From positions 1-11,499 of the forward strand of contig CAWEFA010000029.1 in assembly GCA_963808135.1 (NCBI GenBank): DNA of 11,499 nucleotides, given 5' to 3'. Every line of letters starts with the position of its first letter. Positions within the stretch are counted from its first letter, which is position 1. This document shows positions 1 through 8,245 of the stretch, one piece after another. Origin of the DNA: CAWEFA01 sp963808135 (GTDB taxonomy: Bacteria > Bacteroidota > Bacteroidia > Bacteroidales > DTGW01). The notes under the pieces were generated by a model. The model did no database searches. It worked only from the letters and a program-made list of their open reading frames with translations, and had not been told where the DNA came from. A program made the position numbers and the translations under genes.

Positions 1-2159
1 GTTGTTTTACTGCAACTTTGGCCCTGAATACTTTTATTGCATTAAATGTTTCTTGAAACAGTTCAACGCCTTTGGGCCCGTAACTGCAACAATGCGGCGA
101 TGGCCGGCAGAAAGTGCAGAAATTTCAGTAATTTTAAAGCCGCCAATATCACCGGTGCGTGCACATGGGTGCCGCCACATAGTTCTGCAGAGAAACCGGG
201 AACATCAACAATGCGAACTTTTTCAGGATTATATTTATCACCAAAGAATGCGATACACCGCGTTCCGTTGCATCTTTAAGGTGCATTTTCAATATTAACC
301 GGAATATTTTCACGGATTTTTTCATTCACCAAATCTTCAACTTGTTTGAATATCTGCAGGGGTAAGATTTTCATGATAGGTAAAATCAAAGCGCAAATAA
401 TCAGGATGCACGAGTGATCCTGATTGTTTGATCTGTTTGCCAAACAATTCGATGAGTGCTGCTTGCAAAAGTGCGTTGCGGTATGATTTTTCATTGCATT
501 CGTCGCTCTTTATCGACGGTAGTGATGATTGCATCGCCAACTGTAAGATCGACGGGTGCTTTAATTTGCGGCAATTGCATTATTAATATAGCGCACTTGC
601 AATAATCGGCGTTTCTATTGCCATTAATAGTAATGCCATCCTTGATCAGGCACTTGCCCGCCACCCACAATAAAAAAAGGAGATTTTTGTGCAATCACCC
701 AGCACGGTTGTGCCTGCAGGAACATTATCAACCAGTTTCCATCATGAATAAGATGCGATAATTATTGAATGTGTTTCTAGTTCTTGATAGCCGGTAAATT
801 CAGTGGTTACTGATCATCAAGATCAATATGATCAAGTTCATCAGTTGTTTTTTTGCCTGATTGTTCTTGTTGCTTTGCCATTTCTTTTTCAAAGCCAGCA
901 TCATCAACGGTAAATCCTTGTTCTTGTGCCATCACGTGAATAAGTTCAATGGGAAAGCCATAGGTATCATAAATTTGAATGCTTGTTCGCCGGTAATTAT
1001 TTTATTGTCTTTGATGCTCTTTAAAATATTTTTCTAAAATTGCTTGGCCACGAATCAAGTTAGCAGCAAATTTTTCAATTTCACTTTCAAGAACTTTATA
1101 AATTAAGTTTGCATTGGTTTTAAGTTCAGGATAAATATCGCCCAATTGTTCAACTACCACTTTGCGAAAGTTCAGGGAAAATATTTTTATCAGTTAGTTT
1201 TTGCGCAAAAAGTGCAGCGCGGCGAATAATTTTACGCAACACATAACCACGGCCTTCATTTGAAGGAGCGCCGCCATCAGCAATAATCATAGTTGAAGAG
1301 CGAATATGATCGGCAAGCACATGAAATGCTGCTTGTATTAGTGCGATCTTGTTTGTGCATATTTTTTGCCGGTTAGTTCTTCAATGCTTGTCAATAATCG
1401 GCATAAAAAGATCAGTTTCATAGACTGAATCTTTATCTTGCACCACTGCGCACAAGCGTTCAAGGCCCATGCCGGTATCAACGCCGGTTTGTTTGAGCGG
1501 TTTATCGGTGCCATCTGGTTGACGATCAAATTGCATGAACACTAAGTTCCAAATTTCTAAAAAGCGATCGCAATCGCATGCAGGTCCGCAATGCGCTAAT
1601 CATGCTTTGCAGCCAAATTCAGGGCCACGATCAATATGAATTTCGGTGCATGGGCCGCAGGGGCCGGTATCGCCCATTTGCCAGAAATTTTCATCTTCGC
1701 CAAGGCGATGAATGCGTTCTTGGGGAATGCCAATCTCTTTGTGCCAAATATCATATGCTTCATCATCGTTTTATAGACGGTTGCATGAAGTTTTTCGATG
1801 GTAAATTAATTTCTTTGGTGAAAAAATCCCAGGCAAACTGAATGGCTTCTTTTTTAAAATAATCACCAAAAGAGAAATTTCCCATCATTTCAAAAAAAGT
1901 AAGATGGCGTTTGGTGAATCCAACGTTATCAAGATCATTATGTTTGCCGCCAGCGCGAACACATTTTTGAATGCTGAAACGGCTCGGGTATAACTGCGTT
2001 TTTCTTTGCCCAAAAAAACATCTTTAAATTGGTTCATTCCGGCATTGGCAAAAAGAAGTGTTGGATCTTGGGCGGGAATTAGTGATGAGCTTGCAACTTG
2101 TTCATGGCCATTTTTGATGAAAAAATCAAAAAATTTTTTACGAATTTCTGTGATTTCAT
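1..2159 (-). pseudogene. alaS: Alanyl-tRNA synthetase, frameshifted and 3'-partial
   Basis: AlaRS charges tRNA-Ala with alanine in the cytoplasm and edits mischarged Ser/Gly. Pieces in three minus frames rebuild the family in order: SSSLIPAQDPTLLFANAGMN and QFKDVFLGKEK (about 2000-2110), TFFEMMGNFSFGDYFKKEA (about 1840-1900), GPCTEIHIDRGPEFG (1621-1660), class II motif 3 as GVDTGMGLERL (1453-1485), GRGYVLRKIIRRA (about 1227-1265), then the editing domain with zinc-type HTATH (471-485) and CGGTHV (162-179). The chosen start is ATG at 2159, with AGGGA (2171-2167) 7 nt upstream; MKSQ then needs one missing base to continue as EIRKKFFDFF. Other frame breaks lie near 1968, 1797, 1765, 1391, 1360, 1168, 1018, 975, 811 and 755, and a TGA falls at 1602-1600. 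About 700 residues of a usual 870 or so are present; the C-Ala domain runs off the left edge. Family identity is sure. Whether the gene is dead or poorly sequenced is not decided. Confidence 0.93.
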
Positions 2160-2481
2160 TGGTTTATCCCTACGGCCATGCAAAAGGTTTGCGTATTGAA
2201 CTACCCTTTTAGCCTACCAATTTCTCCTATTTAGGCAATCGCGAGAAGGGCTTGCCTTTGTTATTTTCACTTTATTGATAAACCCAAGACCTCATTTTCG
2301 ATTTCTATTCTTGACGAGCCTACAATAATAAAGGTTTCCTTGAGAGGGCGAGCGACGATCGACAGTTAGTGTTGCAAGCCCCCGACAAAGTATATTTTAA
2401 TTCATTTACAAGGATAATTTTCTTGCTATAGTTACACATCAGCTAGTAAATGATTTCCTCATTTTATATTAAGGGAATGAG
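2160..2481. other. Divergent intergenic region between alaS and the small gene
   Basis: No gene is seen here. Going leftward it carries the alaS ribosome-binding site (AGGGA, 2171-2167, minus). An imperfect hairpin at 2233-2256 has arms AGGCAA and TTGCCT, followed on the plus strand by a T-rich run; it could be a terminator, but nothing upstream on that strand needs one. Three short words found here (AGGCAATCGC at 2233, CAATAATAAA at 2323, GGCGAGC at 2347) recur close together at 2939-2970 beyond the small gene. The right part holds a candidate promoter for that gene. No clear alaS promoter was found. Confidence 0.5.
2405..2432 (+). promoter_or_regulatory. Candidate sigma-70-type promoter
   Basis: TTTACA (2405-2410) and TATAGT (2427-2432) are separated by 16 bp. 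Each differs from the bacterial -35/-10 consensus at one position. The start codon of the small gene lies about 50 bp downstream, giving a plausible 5' leader. In AT-rich DNA such matches arise by chance, so position relative to the gene is the main support. Confidence 0.4.
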
Positions 2482-2793
2482 ATGAATTACTTATCAAAAA
2501 CATTATCCTTTGCTCTGGCAGTAACAGCAACGCTTCATTATAACTCATCCCTGGGTTGGCAGTATCACGTTTCTTATTCATATCAGGTTTTGGCGGTATA
2601 TTATAAAAAAACAGGAAAATATTTGGTTCAAAAGAAGCATATGCACAAAATTAGAAATGCATACCGGCACCTGAAAGGTAGCGTAATTGGGGACGGTAAA
2701 CAGCTCACCAACGATGATTTTCAGGAATGCTATAGACTTCCTACAAAAGAGTTTGCAAAAGTAACGACCATATTTGTAAAATACGTAGATTAA
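2482..2793 (+). CDS. Small hypothetical protein, probably exported
   Basis: This 103-codon frame is the only intact gene-like frame in the bacterial part. ATG 2482 is preceded by AGGGA (2472-2476) with 5 nt spacing, and the frame ends in tandem TAA TAA. Residues 1-6 (MNYLSK) are a short basic start, followed by a hydrophobic run TLSFALAVTATL and a polar stretch. This looks like a signal peptide, possibly cleaved near residues 17-25, or an N-terminal anchor. The rest is rich in Lys, Tyr and His (for example YYKKTGKYLVQKKHMHK), so the mature protein would be basic; it has one Cys, in QECYRL. It is transcribed away from alaS, so it does not share an operon with it. I recognise no family. Because no frameshift occurs in 312 bp beside a badly broken gene, either it is under selection or indels are uneven. 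Confidence 0.62.
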   Translation: MNYLSKTLSFALAVTATLHYNSSLGWQYHVSYSYQVLAVYYKKTGKYLVQKKHMHKIRNAYRHLKGSVIGDGKQLTNDDFQECYRLPTKEFAKVTTIFVKYVD

Positions 2794-2837
2794 TAAATAC
2801 TGCTCTAGATATTTTTTCATAAAATTATTTTGAATTG

Positions 2838-2879
2838 GATACCCCCTGCGTGCTTCGGGTGTATTGTTTACAGGGTATC
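2838..2879 (+). terminator. Inverted repeat, possible weak terminator
   Basis: GATACCC (2838 on) pairs with GGGTATC (2873-2879), and CTG/CAG extends the pairing across two unpaired C. It sits about 45 bp after the TAA TAA of the small gene, where a transcription end is expected. No T run follows, so an intrinsic terminator is only a weak reading; it may simply be a structured 3' end. Confidence 0.3.
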
Positions 2880-3014
2880 GTCTAGTTATTACATGATTGT
2901 ACAGTAACTGTTATTGTTAAGGCCGATTTTGTTATTTCAGGCAATCGCCTAATGGGCGAGCAATAATAAAACCGGTCTGCCTGCCATTATGACAGATAAA
3001 CTTGTCACAGCAAA

Positions 3015-3042
3015 GGGTTCGCGCGAACCCCCGCGAACCCCC
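3015..3042. repeat. 16-bp perfect palindrome plus 10-bp tandem repeat
   Basis: GGGTTCGCGCGAACCC (3015-3030) is fully self-complementary. The unit GCGAACCCCC then occurs twice head to tail (3023-3032 and 3033-3042), the first copy overlapping the palindrome. This is the most GC-rich spot in the neighbourhood and lies just before the change to AT-rich DNA. It may be a bacterial intergenic palindrome or a site of breakage. Confidence 0.75.
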
Positions 3043-3170
3043 AGGAAAGCATTACTGACTACAACCGTTTCTTTTACGAATTATTGTGTTTATGCAATTC
3101 TACGTCGTTAATATTACTTACTAATTATACATTAGTAAGTAATAATTATATTACAACACATTTCGTTACG
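3043..3170. other. Probable junction between bacterial-like and eukaryotic-like DNA
   Basis: Left of this zone are bacterial genes and GC-rich intergenic words. Right of it are AT-rich non-coding DNA and a dispersed repeat that recurs twice more in the window, the first copy starting near 3165. The zone includes a 14-bp hairpin. No clean target-site duplication or obvious microhomology marks an exact breakpoint. Confidence 0.45.
3112..3144. repeat. Perfect 14-bp inverted repeat
   Basis: TATTACTTACTAAT (3112-3125) and its reverse complement (3131-3144) are separated by 5 nt. It lies inside the inferred junction zone. It could be a small foldback element or part of an insertion end. Confidence 0.75.
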
Positions 3171-3555
3171 TTCAAAAGATATACGCTTTCTTCTGAATAT
3201 ATACCTTTAAAGGTCAATCTTATTTTAATATTTTAGATAAAGTTAGTTTCATTGCCACTTAATAAAATAAAATACTTTAGTACAATTTAGTGAGAGAGGC
3301 ACTTTATAAATAAAGGGTCCAAATTTATCTAACCTATACTAAAATAGTTCTGAAGAATACCGTTTCAGAGAGGTAAATTTATAAAGGCAAATTTATAAAA
3401 GGGAGAGCTGTTAGACAATAAATCTACAACTAATTACTAATTACATTTCACCCAAATGTACTGCATTGTTAAATTAAAAAAAATACTATCTATGGCATTA
3501 GCCTGGTTTTTCTTTACGAATTGTATAAAACAAAGTACATTTTATGTAAAATTAA
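3165..3555. other. AT-rich non-coding DNA with a repeat copy
   Basis: It opens with a copy of the TTCAAAAGATATACG repeat (3171-3185), followed by a pyrimidine-rich TTTCTTCT as in the other copies. A 14-bp unit ending AAATTTATAAA occurs twice in tandem (3372-3385, 3386-3399). No supported gene is seen; the last bases adjoin a possible terminal exon on the minus strand. Confidence 0.45.
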
Positions 3556-3830
3556 TTAAAGTATAAGGATAAAAAGTATGCTGTGTATTGTGTTAAGGAT
3601 CAATATGTCGATTTTAAGAGATGCTTTATCGATTGGTAAACGTTCAAAGAAAGAAAAATTGCCTGTATAAAGTCAAGCTTACATAGAAAATGTATTGAAA
3701 GAAAAACACAATGAAAATCTAATATAACAAACAAATTGATTATTGCTTAAAATGAACATTTTTCAAAAAACGGTTAAAAAAATCAAGAAAGGAAAAAATA
3801 TGTAAAGGAAAATCTTGTTGGAAAACTCAC

Positions 3831-4014
3831 TCAGAAATTCTTCGGTAGAGTCCAAATCGGTTCTTCGGTGTCTTGCTGCAGAGTAGAGTGTAGCTGGAGA
3901 AAAGTTTTTCGGAAAAGTTCAAACGCTCCCATTTTTGTTCGTTAAAGTTGCACAAGTCCTCTTCTAGTGTTGAAATTGGTTGAAAAGTTTTCTTCGATTC
4001 CCAATTAAAGGCAA
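3831..4014 (-). CDS. Candidate eukaryotic internal exon, unrecognised product
   Basis: On the minus strand this stretch lies between a plausible acceptor (AG at 4016-4015, preceded at branch-point distance by TACTAAT) and a donor GTGAGT (3830-3825). It is open for about 61 codons and the translation has coding-like composition, for example LEEDLCNFNEQKWERLNF, then CSKTPKNRFGLYRRISE. It needs one base from the previous exon, and the candidate exon at 4304-4436 ends with exactly one spare base. A further acceptor at 3664-3663 would add a few codons before a stop. I recognise no family. An alternative minus-strand reading here (ATG at 3932, 33 codons) seems less likely. Open stretches of this size occur by chance in AT-rich DNA, so this remains tentative. 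Confidence 0.33.
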
Positions 4015-4303
4015 CTAACAGACATTAATATTAGTACATTGCATATTTTAAACGGAAAAGTTTTTAATGCGATTGTTTTATTTACTGATTGTTTTCAAAA
4101 TCTAAGTTTACAGGCTAAAATAATCATTATAAAAAAAAATATGTCGAGAAAATCATTGGAGTATTGAATAATTAATTTCCAATGAACTACGAATAAAATA
4201 TCATTTAAAAATAGTTTTCATTTATGTAAAGTTTTCAAAAGCGCAAAGACGAAGTTAAAGTTATGGAAAAGAAAAAAAAGTTGAAAAAAGAAAAATTACT
4301 CAC

Positions 4304-4436
4304 CGAGAAATTTTTGGACGGCAAAGCGCTGGTCCAGAAAATCAAAAACAGTTGAAATAGTTTTCATCAAGTTCCAAAATCTTAAGCTTGCAGTAAATCC
4401 TCTTGCAATTCCTTGAAATCCTGCTTCCATCTTCTT
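4304..4436 (-). CDS. Candidate eukaryotic exon upstream of the previous one
   Basis: The right-hand border is a possible acceptor AG (4438-4437) after a pyrimidine-containing run, and the exit is a strong donor, GTGAGT (4303-4298), following an exon-final G. The frame reads KKMEAGFQGIARGF, then FDFLDQRFAVQKFL, and exits in phase 1, which fits entry into 4014-3831 across a 289-nt intron. Other frames of this stretch also look coding-like in parts (WKQDFKELQEDLLQA), so it may be an indel-damaged exon. A third open minus stretch at about 4490-4621, after an acceptor AG at 4623-4622, contains SKNRF, resembling PKNRF of the downstream exon. A decayed, tandemly duplicated exon is possible. Function unknown. 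Confidence 0.28.
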
Positions 4437-4636
4437 CTTAAGCAGCAAGTTAAAGATGTCATTGGTTCAGAAAGACGAGAGTCTTTCATTATTTTTCACA
4501 AGAATTGTGCAGTATAATCCATTCAATTTTCTTCCAAAGTGATAAAATCCATGATCGTTCCAAGAGAAAGCGATTCTTCGAAGTGGAAAGTGGAAAAATT
4601 GTCCAGAGAAAGGAAGACAGGCTACAAATCAATTAA

Positions 4637-4925
4637 TACAATTAATTTCTTTGTGAAACAATTGATGGTCTTTAACAAGTTTTTACACATTGTAATAATT
4701 TACGGCTGCTCGATTTTAAATAGAATTAACATTTAGTGCAATAACTTAAAAAAAGTATTAAAATAGAAAATGCAAAGTACTTCCTAAAATATTTCAATAC
4801 TAAATACATTTTTCAACTACAAAGAATTTAAATATTCAAATACTTTTACAAAGCATTTAAATACTTTGTAGTATTTATCAAGACATTAAAATATTCTAAA
4901 GTAAATACTTTAGAATATTTATAAA
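4637..4925. repeat. AT-rich foldback DNA with repeated AAATACTTT-type words
   Basis: From about 4740 the sequence repeatedly carries AAATAC, TACTTT and their complements and ends in a perfect hairpin: AAATATTCTAAAGT (4889-4902), a 4-nt loop, then its complement (4907-4920). Such palindromic runs resemble ends of small non-autonomous hAT-type elements in arthropods (family knowledge). No target-site duplication was identified, so the class is a guess. The first 100 bases hold nothing recognisable. Confidence 0.5.
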
Positions 4926-5380
4926 ACAACCCGATAAATAAATGCCTGCAAACAACGTTTTTCGTAGATAAGCATTCAATTTTACTAACTGCACGAAGAA
5001 CATGCATAAAATTAAAATAGGAAGCGAATTAATCGACACGAGTGAAAATTGCAAAGTGCTTTTAACATGCAACTCAAATTTACTCAACGGAATCCTAAAC
5101 TAGTCATTCAAGTCCGTTTCAATCGCAGCGCTTTCTCCGGAGATCTGCCTCAAAGCATAAGACATTTTCGCGAACAATAAATAGATCGAAATTCTATTAG
5201 GGCACTAAGAACATGCAAAAATTAGCGAATGAAACGAATAAAACACGCATAGCTCTATTTTAAAACGAAAATTTTCGACGGCCATGCGGCAATGCGAACA
5301 TGCGAAAAATTCAGCTCAGCAAATCAGCTATACGAACAAAAGTATGCGATTTATCGCATAACACAACAACAATAAGGATA
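4926..5380. other. Non-coding region with a weak 210-bp direct repeat
   Basis: No gene is seen. A motif around GAAGAACATGCATAAAATTA (about 4995) recurs as CTAAGAACATGCAAAAATTA (about 5205), each followed by similar AGCGAATTAAT / AGCGAATGAAA words. This suggests an old duplication. Nothing else is recognised. Confidence 0.35.
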
Positions 5381-5605
5381 ATCTTTGTCGATTCGCACCC
5401 GATTTATATTATTAATTGGCTTTTTTATCGAGAAAAACTTACGAAATTGGGGAGCGAGGCGTGAACGTCTAAACGTGGAGATGGTTGACCGAGAAGGAGG
5501 AAGTGATGCTCGCGCATCCTTTAGTTCATTTCGCTGCCAATGTAGAATTAATTCAAAGTTGGTACCGAAAGTAATTAAAATATGAAAAAAATATTGTAAT
5601 TTCAT
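5380..5605. other. GC-richer island, coding potential unclear
   Basis: This block is visibly richer in G and C than its surroundings and is open on both strands: 66 codons plus (GARRERLNVEMVDREGG in the middle) and 84 codons minus. Long overlapping frames on opposite strands usually reflect composition rather than two genes. The plus reading looks more protein-like but has no recognisable motif and no clear splice sites. It may be a first exon, a regulatory island or a repeat. Confidence 0.25.
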
Positions 5606-6180
5606 ACTTATAGCTATTAATACTACTATTGAGCATAATCGGTAAGTTGTGGCACCAAAAGCTACATGCTGTTGAACATTTTCAAACTATTACATCTTGC
5701 TTTACTTAAATTACTGTCAAAGGGAACCGTGTTGCTCACATAATCGCGATTTCGTATGGTAATAGAAAAAAGAACAGCGCACATTTTTTTCATTCTAAGT
5801 TTGTCTCTAAAGTTACGCATTCAAAAGATATACGCCTTCTTCCAAGTACGGTAATTGCAAATGTTTGACGGGAACCGACAGGGGTCTGAAAGACCGAGTT
5901 TTAGGGACTATTACAAGAGCGAATTTCTCGGGAACGCCTTCTTCAATAGAAATGAAATTTTCATGGGTTATGAAGACCTATAAAGACTATTTTCTCACGA
6001 GTCGAAAAATTGAAGCTCAATTATTTTCCGAGTTACAAGCTTTTAAAAAAAATTTCAAAATATTACATAAATGGCTTCCGAAAGCAAACGGTTCTGCTCA
6101 CATATTCTCACACATAATACCGTGCAGTTTAAAAGCGTTATCATTTTTTCGTTTCCACTAATACTAATTAACTAATACCC
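5606..6180. repeat. Dispersed repeat copy and flanks
   Basis: The core TTCAAAAGATATACG (5820-5834), then CTTCTTCCAAGTACGG, matches in inverted form the segment near 7290-7337. After the core the copies diverge. A 98-codon plus frame (5865-6161) runs through the segment but is probably fortuitous: low-information translation, no motif, and it lies within repeat sequence. The rest of the stretch shows nothing recognisable. Confidence 0.5.
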
Positions 6181-6803
6181 ATATTGATTCGTACAAACAC
6201 AAATACATTACTTACAGCGGCTATTTCCACTTTGCTTTATTTTCCTTCTTCGTTTTTGGCTCCTCAAAAAGCTCCCACAACAATTGCAGATATGACCACC
6301 ACTTATGTTTGACTATTGATGCATTTCAGTTGAATTAATAAGCCACTGAAACTGTAATAAATGATCAATTTAACGCAGCGAAATCTTCACGTGTCGAAGC
6401 CGCAGACGAAAATGTTGCTAAGCTTCGAACCTGCATAATAATTATTGTAAACATGTTCCACCGGTTGCATACTCACACTTTTAAATATGTAATAACAAAT
6501 AATGCAATGCTATTATGATGTTGAAAGTTTCAAAGTACTTAACGAAGGGCAGGAATTGCAACAATTGTAGAAGGGAAAAGTTATTTATTTTATTTCCAGC
6601 CCTTGTCATAAAAAGTATCTTATTCTGAGCGGGAAATATTTCGGCGCAAACTTTCTTATACATTCGTCTATCTAATGAAATTATTTAACAATTTTCGGCA
6701 TTAATTATCCTATTGATATACATAAGCCTATTGGATACATAATTTGTAATTAAATTTTAAACGCCCAACTTTATTCCTAACTTCTTGGGCAAAGAAATAC
6801 GCT
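6181..6803. other. AT-rich region, nothing recognised
   Basis: Short frames in all six readings are closed quickly. I see no motif, RNA gene or strong repeat. A 60-codon minus frame (6481-6663) has no family features and looks fortuitous. Confidence 0.4.
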
Positions 6804-7356
6804 TAGCTATAATAATTTACATAGGTTATAGGTAAATGGGTGGTCCATATACTTTTTATAAGTTTATTCAAAATATTGAACGTTTAATCCAGAGGATGTG
6901 AAACATTGTTTCTGTTATAAACAATTGTAAATAAATCGTCACGTGATAACAACAATCTACCTGCGTATTAATTTAGTTAACAAATTCCTCGAAGAGGACG
7001 CCACGTCCTTAACACCAATTGCACAGGTGTGCAAGGTGGTATCACGATAGAGCAATCAGCGGTTCGCGTTGAAATTCCAAGCGAGAAATTACTTGTTAAA
7101 CATTTGAGCTGCCTGCATCCAACTGCATCTCTTTGCAAGGATAAATTAAAGTCATTTATGGGAGGGGAATAAATTTAATTTGTTCTTGTCTGATTTAGCT
7201 CTGTTTCTGTTCAACTCATTAAAAGGTCATTTTATTTTATTAAGTACGTAAAATCCAACCTTTGAGCGAAGCGTCGATTGCCGTCAAAATTCTACTGCAT
7301 TTTCCGTACTCGGAAGAAAACGTATATCTTTTGAACGCGTCACTTTACAAAAAAAA
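6804..7356 (+). repeat. Left copy of a direct repeat flanking the inverted-repeat element
   Basis: Two parts match a contiguous block at 9860-9985. AGCTATAATAATTTA through GGTAAATGGGTGGTCC (6804-6846) matches 9860-9898, and 7181-7234 matches 9932-9985 at 47 of 54 bases. About 330 bp separates the two parts here, so the left copy carries extra sequence. Within that extra sequence are two small hairpins: AGGACG/CGTCCT (6995-7009) and TTGCACA/TGTGCAA (7019-7034). The inverted copy of the AGATATACG repeat (core 7321-7335) lies just before the element. Confidence 0.6.
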
Positions 7357-7469
7357 ATGCCTGTGGACCAATTTACCCCTTTACAGATGTTGATTCTATA
7401 TAAGGAGTTATTATATTCTTGTCTAATTTAGGGTTGTTAATAAGGAATGATTTTAAAGGCAGCCCAAAC
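7357..7469 (+). repeat. Left terminal inverted repeat
   Basis: It runs from ATGCCTGTGGAC to GGCAGCCCAAAC. Its middle (TATAAGGAGTTATTATATTC, then TGTCTAATTTAGGGTTG) also resembles the direct-repeat blocks at 7181 and 9918, so the arm belongs to a wider local repeat family with three plus-oriented copies and one inverted copy. Confidence 0.8.
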
Positions 7470-7504
7470 CAAAACTTAAGGGGTTGAGTACTTAATTAGT
7501 ACAT

Positions 7505-8090
7505 GTAAATACACTCAGTTAATGCCCATGCAAAATTTTCACTTAATCGGATAAAGAATATAGAAGATATGACAATATATGTAAAAGAAAATAAATTTCG
7601 CCACCAAAAAAAACCCGCAGGGGTTGCACTGGCTTAATTCCCGATGACGAACGTATGCAAATAGGTTTCAGTAAGGACTATGCGAAATTTCAGCTTAATC
7701 GCATAAAAAACACGGAAGATATGGCTATTTATGTAAATCAGTAGTTTCGCCATTAGGGGTTGTTTAGACAAATTTTGAGGGAACCCCCCCTCTAAATCCC
7801 GTAAGGGGTGGAATTTTTGGAAAATACTGCCTACGCTTATTAACGTATGTATCCTAAGCTTAGCTGCCAAATTTCAAGTCGATACAATTTAAAACGGCGG
7901 AGAAAACGATATATTAGTGCACCTAAGTGTATACGAGATATGGCCTATTTAGGGGGTAATTTTGGGGGAACCCCCCTCTAATCCCCCGCATTTGAAAATA
8001 TCCCCAAAACAACATATACACGTTATAGTATGAACATTTCCAAGTAATCCAGTTCAAAGCGGGGGTCGCTAGGACAAACGGTACAAAAGT
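7505..8090. repeat. Degenerate repeat array inside the element
   Basis: A segment with AATTTTCACTTAATCGGATA, then GAAGATATGACAATATATGT (from about 7530) recurs about 151 bp on (from about 7683) with moderate divergence; a weaker third version starts near 7866. A second motif, TTTTGAGGGAACCCCCC then TCTAAATCCC (about 7775), recurs as TTTTGGGGGAACCCCCC then TCTAATCCC (about 7962). The 78-codon minus frame at 7634-7870 crosses these units and is not credible as a gene. Confidence 0.6.
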
Positions 8091-8245
8091 TGTAGCGATT
8101 TTAGTAAAGCTCTAAGTACATTTTTCCCCCTGGAATGCACTTGCAAGTGCACCTGTTACATGACGTCACAGGTCATTGACTTCATTTTCCCTTTCGTTTG
8201 CCATTACTTTCCCTTTCAATTGATATTACAGTAATTTATAGTCCC

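Larger units (their letters stand above)
2794..3050. other. Bacterial-looking 3' intergenic region
   Basis: No gene is seen. It contains an inverted repeat just downstream of the small gene, a compact recurrence (2939-2970) of words seen upstream of that gene, a short dyad TGACA/TGTCA (about 2990-3007), and the GC-rich palindrome at 3015. Composition is closer to the alaS part than to the AT-rich DNA beyond 3100, so I place it on the bacterial side. This boundary is an inference. Confidence 0.4.

Noticed and set aside
1578..1841. 87-codon plus-strand frame as a gene
   Set aside because: It is antisense to conserved alaS sequence (CGPCTEIH region), which fully explains the openness.
4539..4736. 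65-codon plus-strand frame as a gene
   Set aside because: Unremarkable Lys/Ile/Asn-rich text; the opposite strand has a better splice-bounded reading.
5865..6161. 98-codon plus-strand frame as a gene
   Set aside because: It lies in dispersed repeat sequence, has no motif and no splice or start context.
6990..7035. tRNA or structured RNA gene from adjacent hairpins
   Set aside because: Only two short isolated hairpins; no cloverleaf or TPsiC-like arm.
7634..7870. 78-codon minus-strand frame as a gene
   Set aside because: It runs across degenerate repeat units inside the inverted-repeat element.
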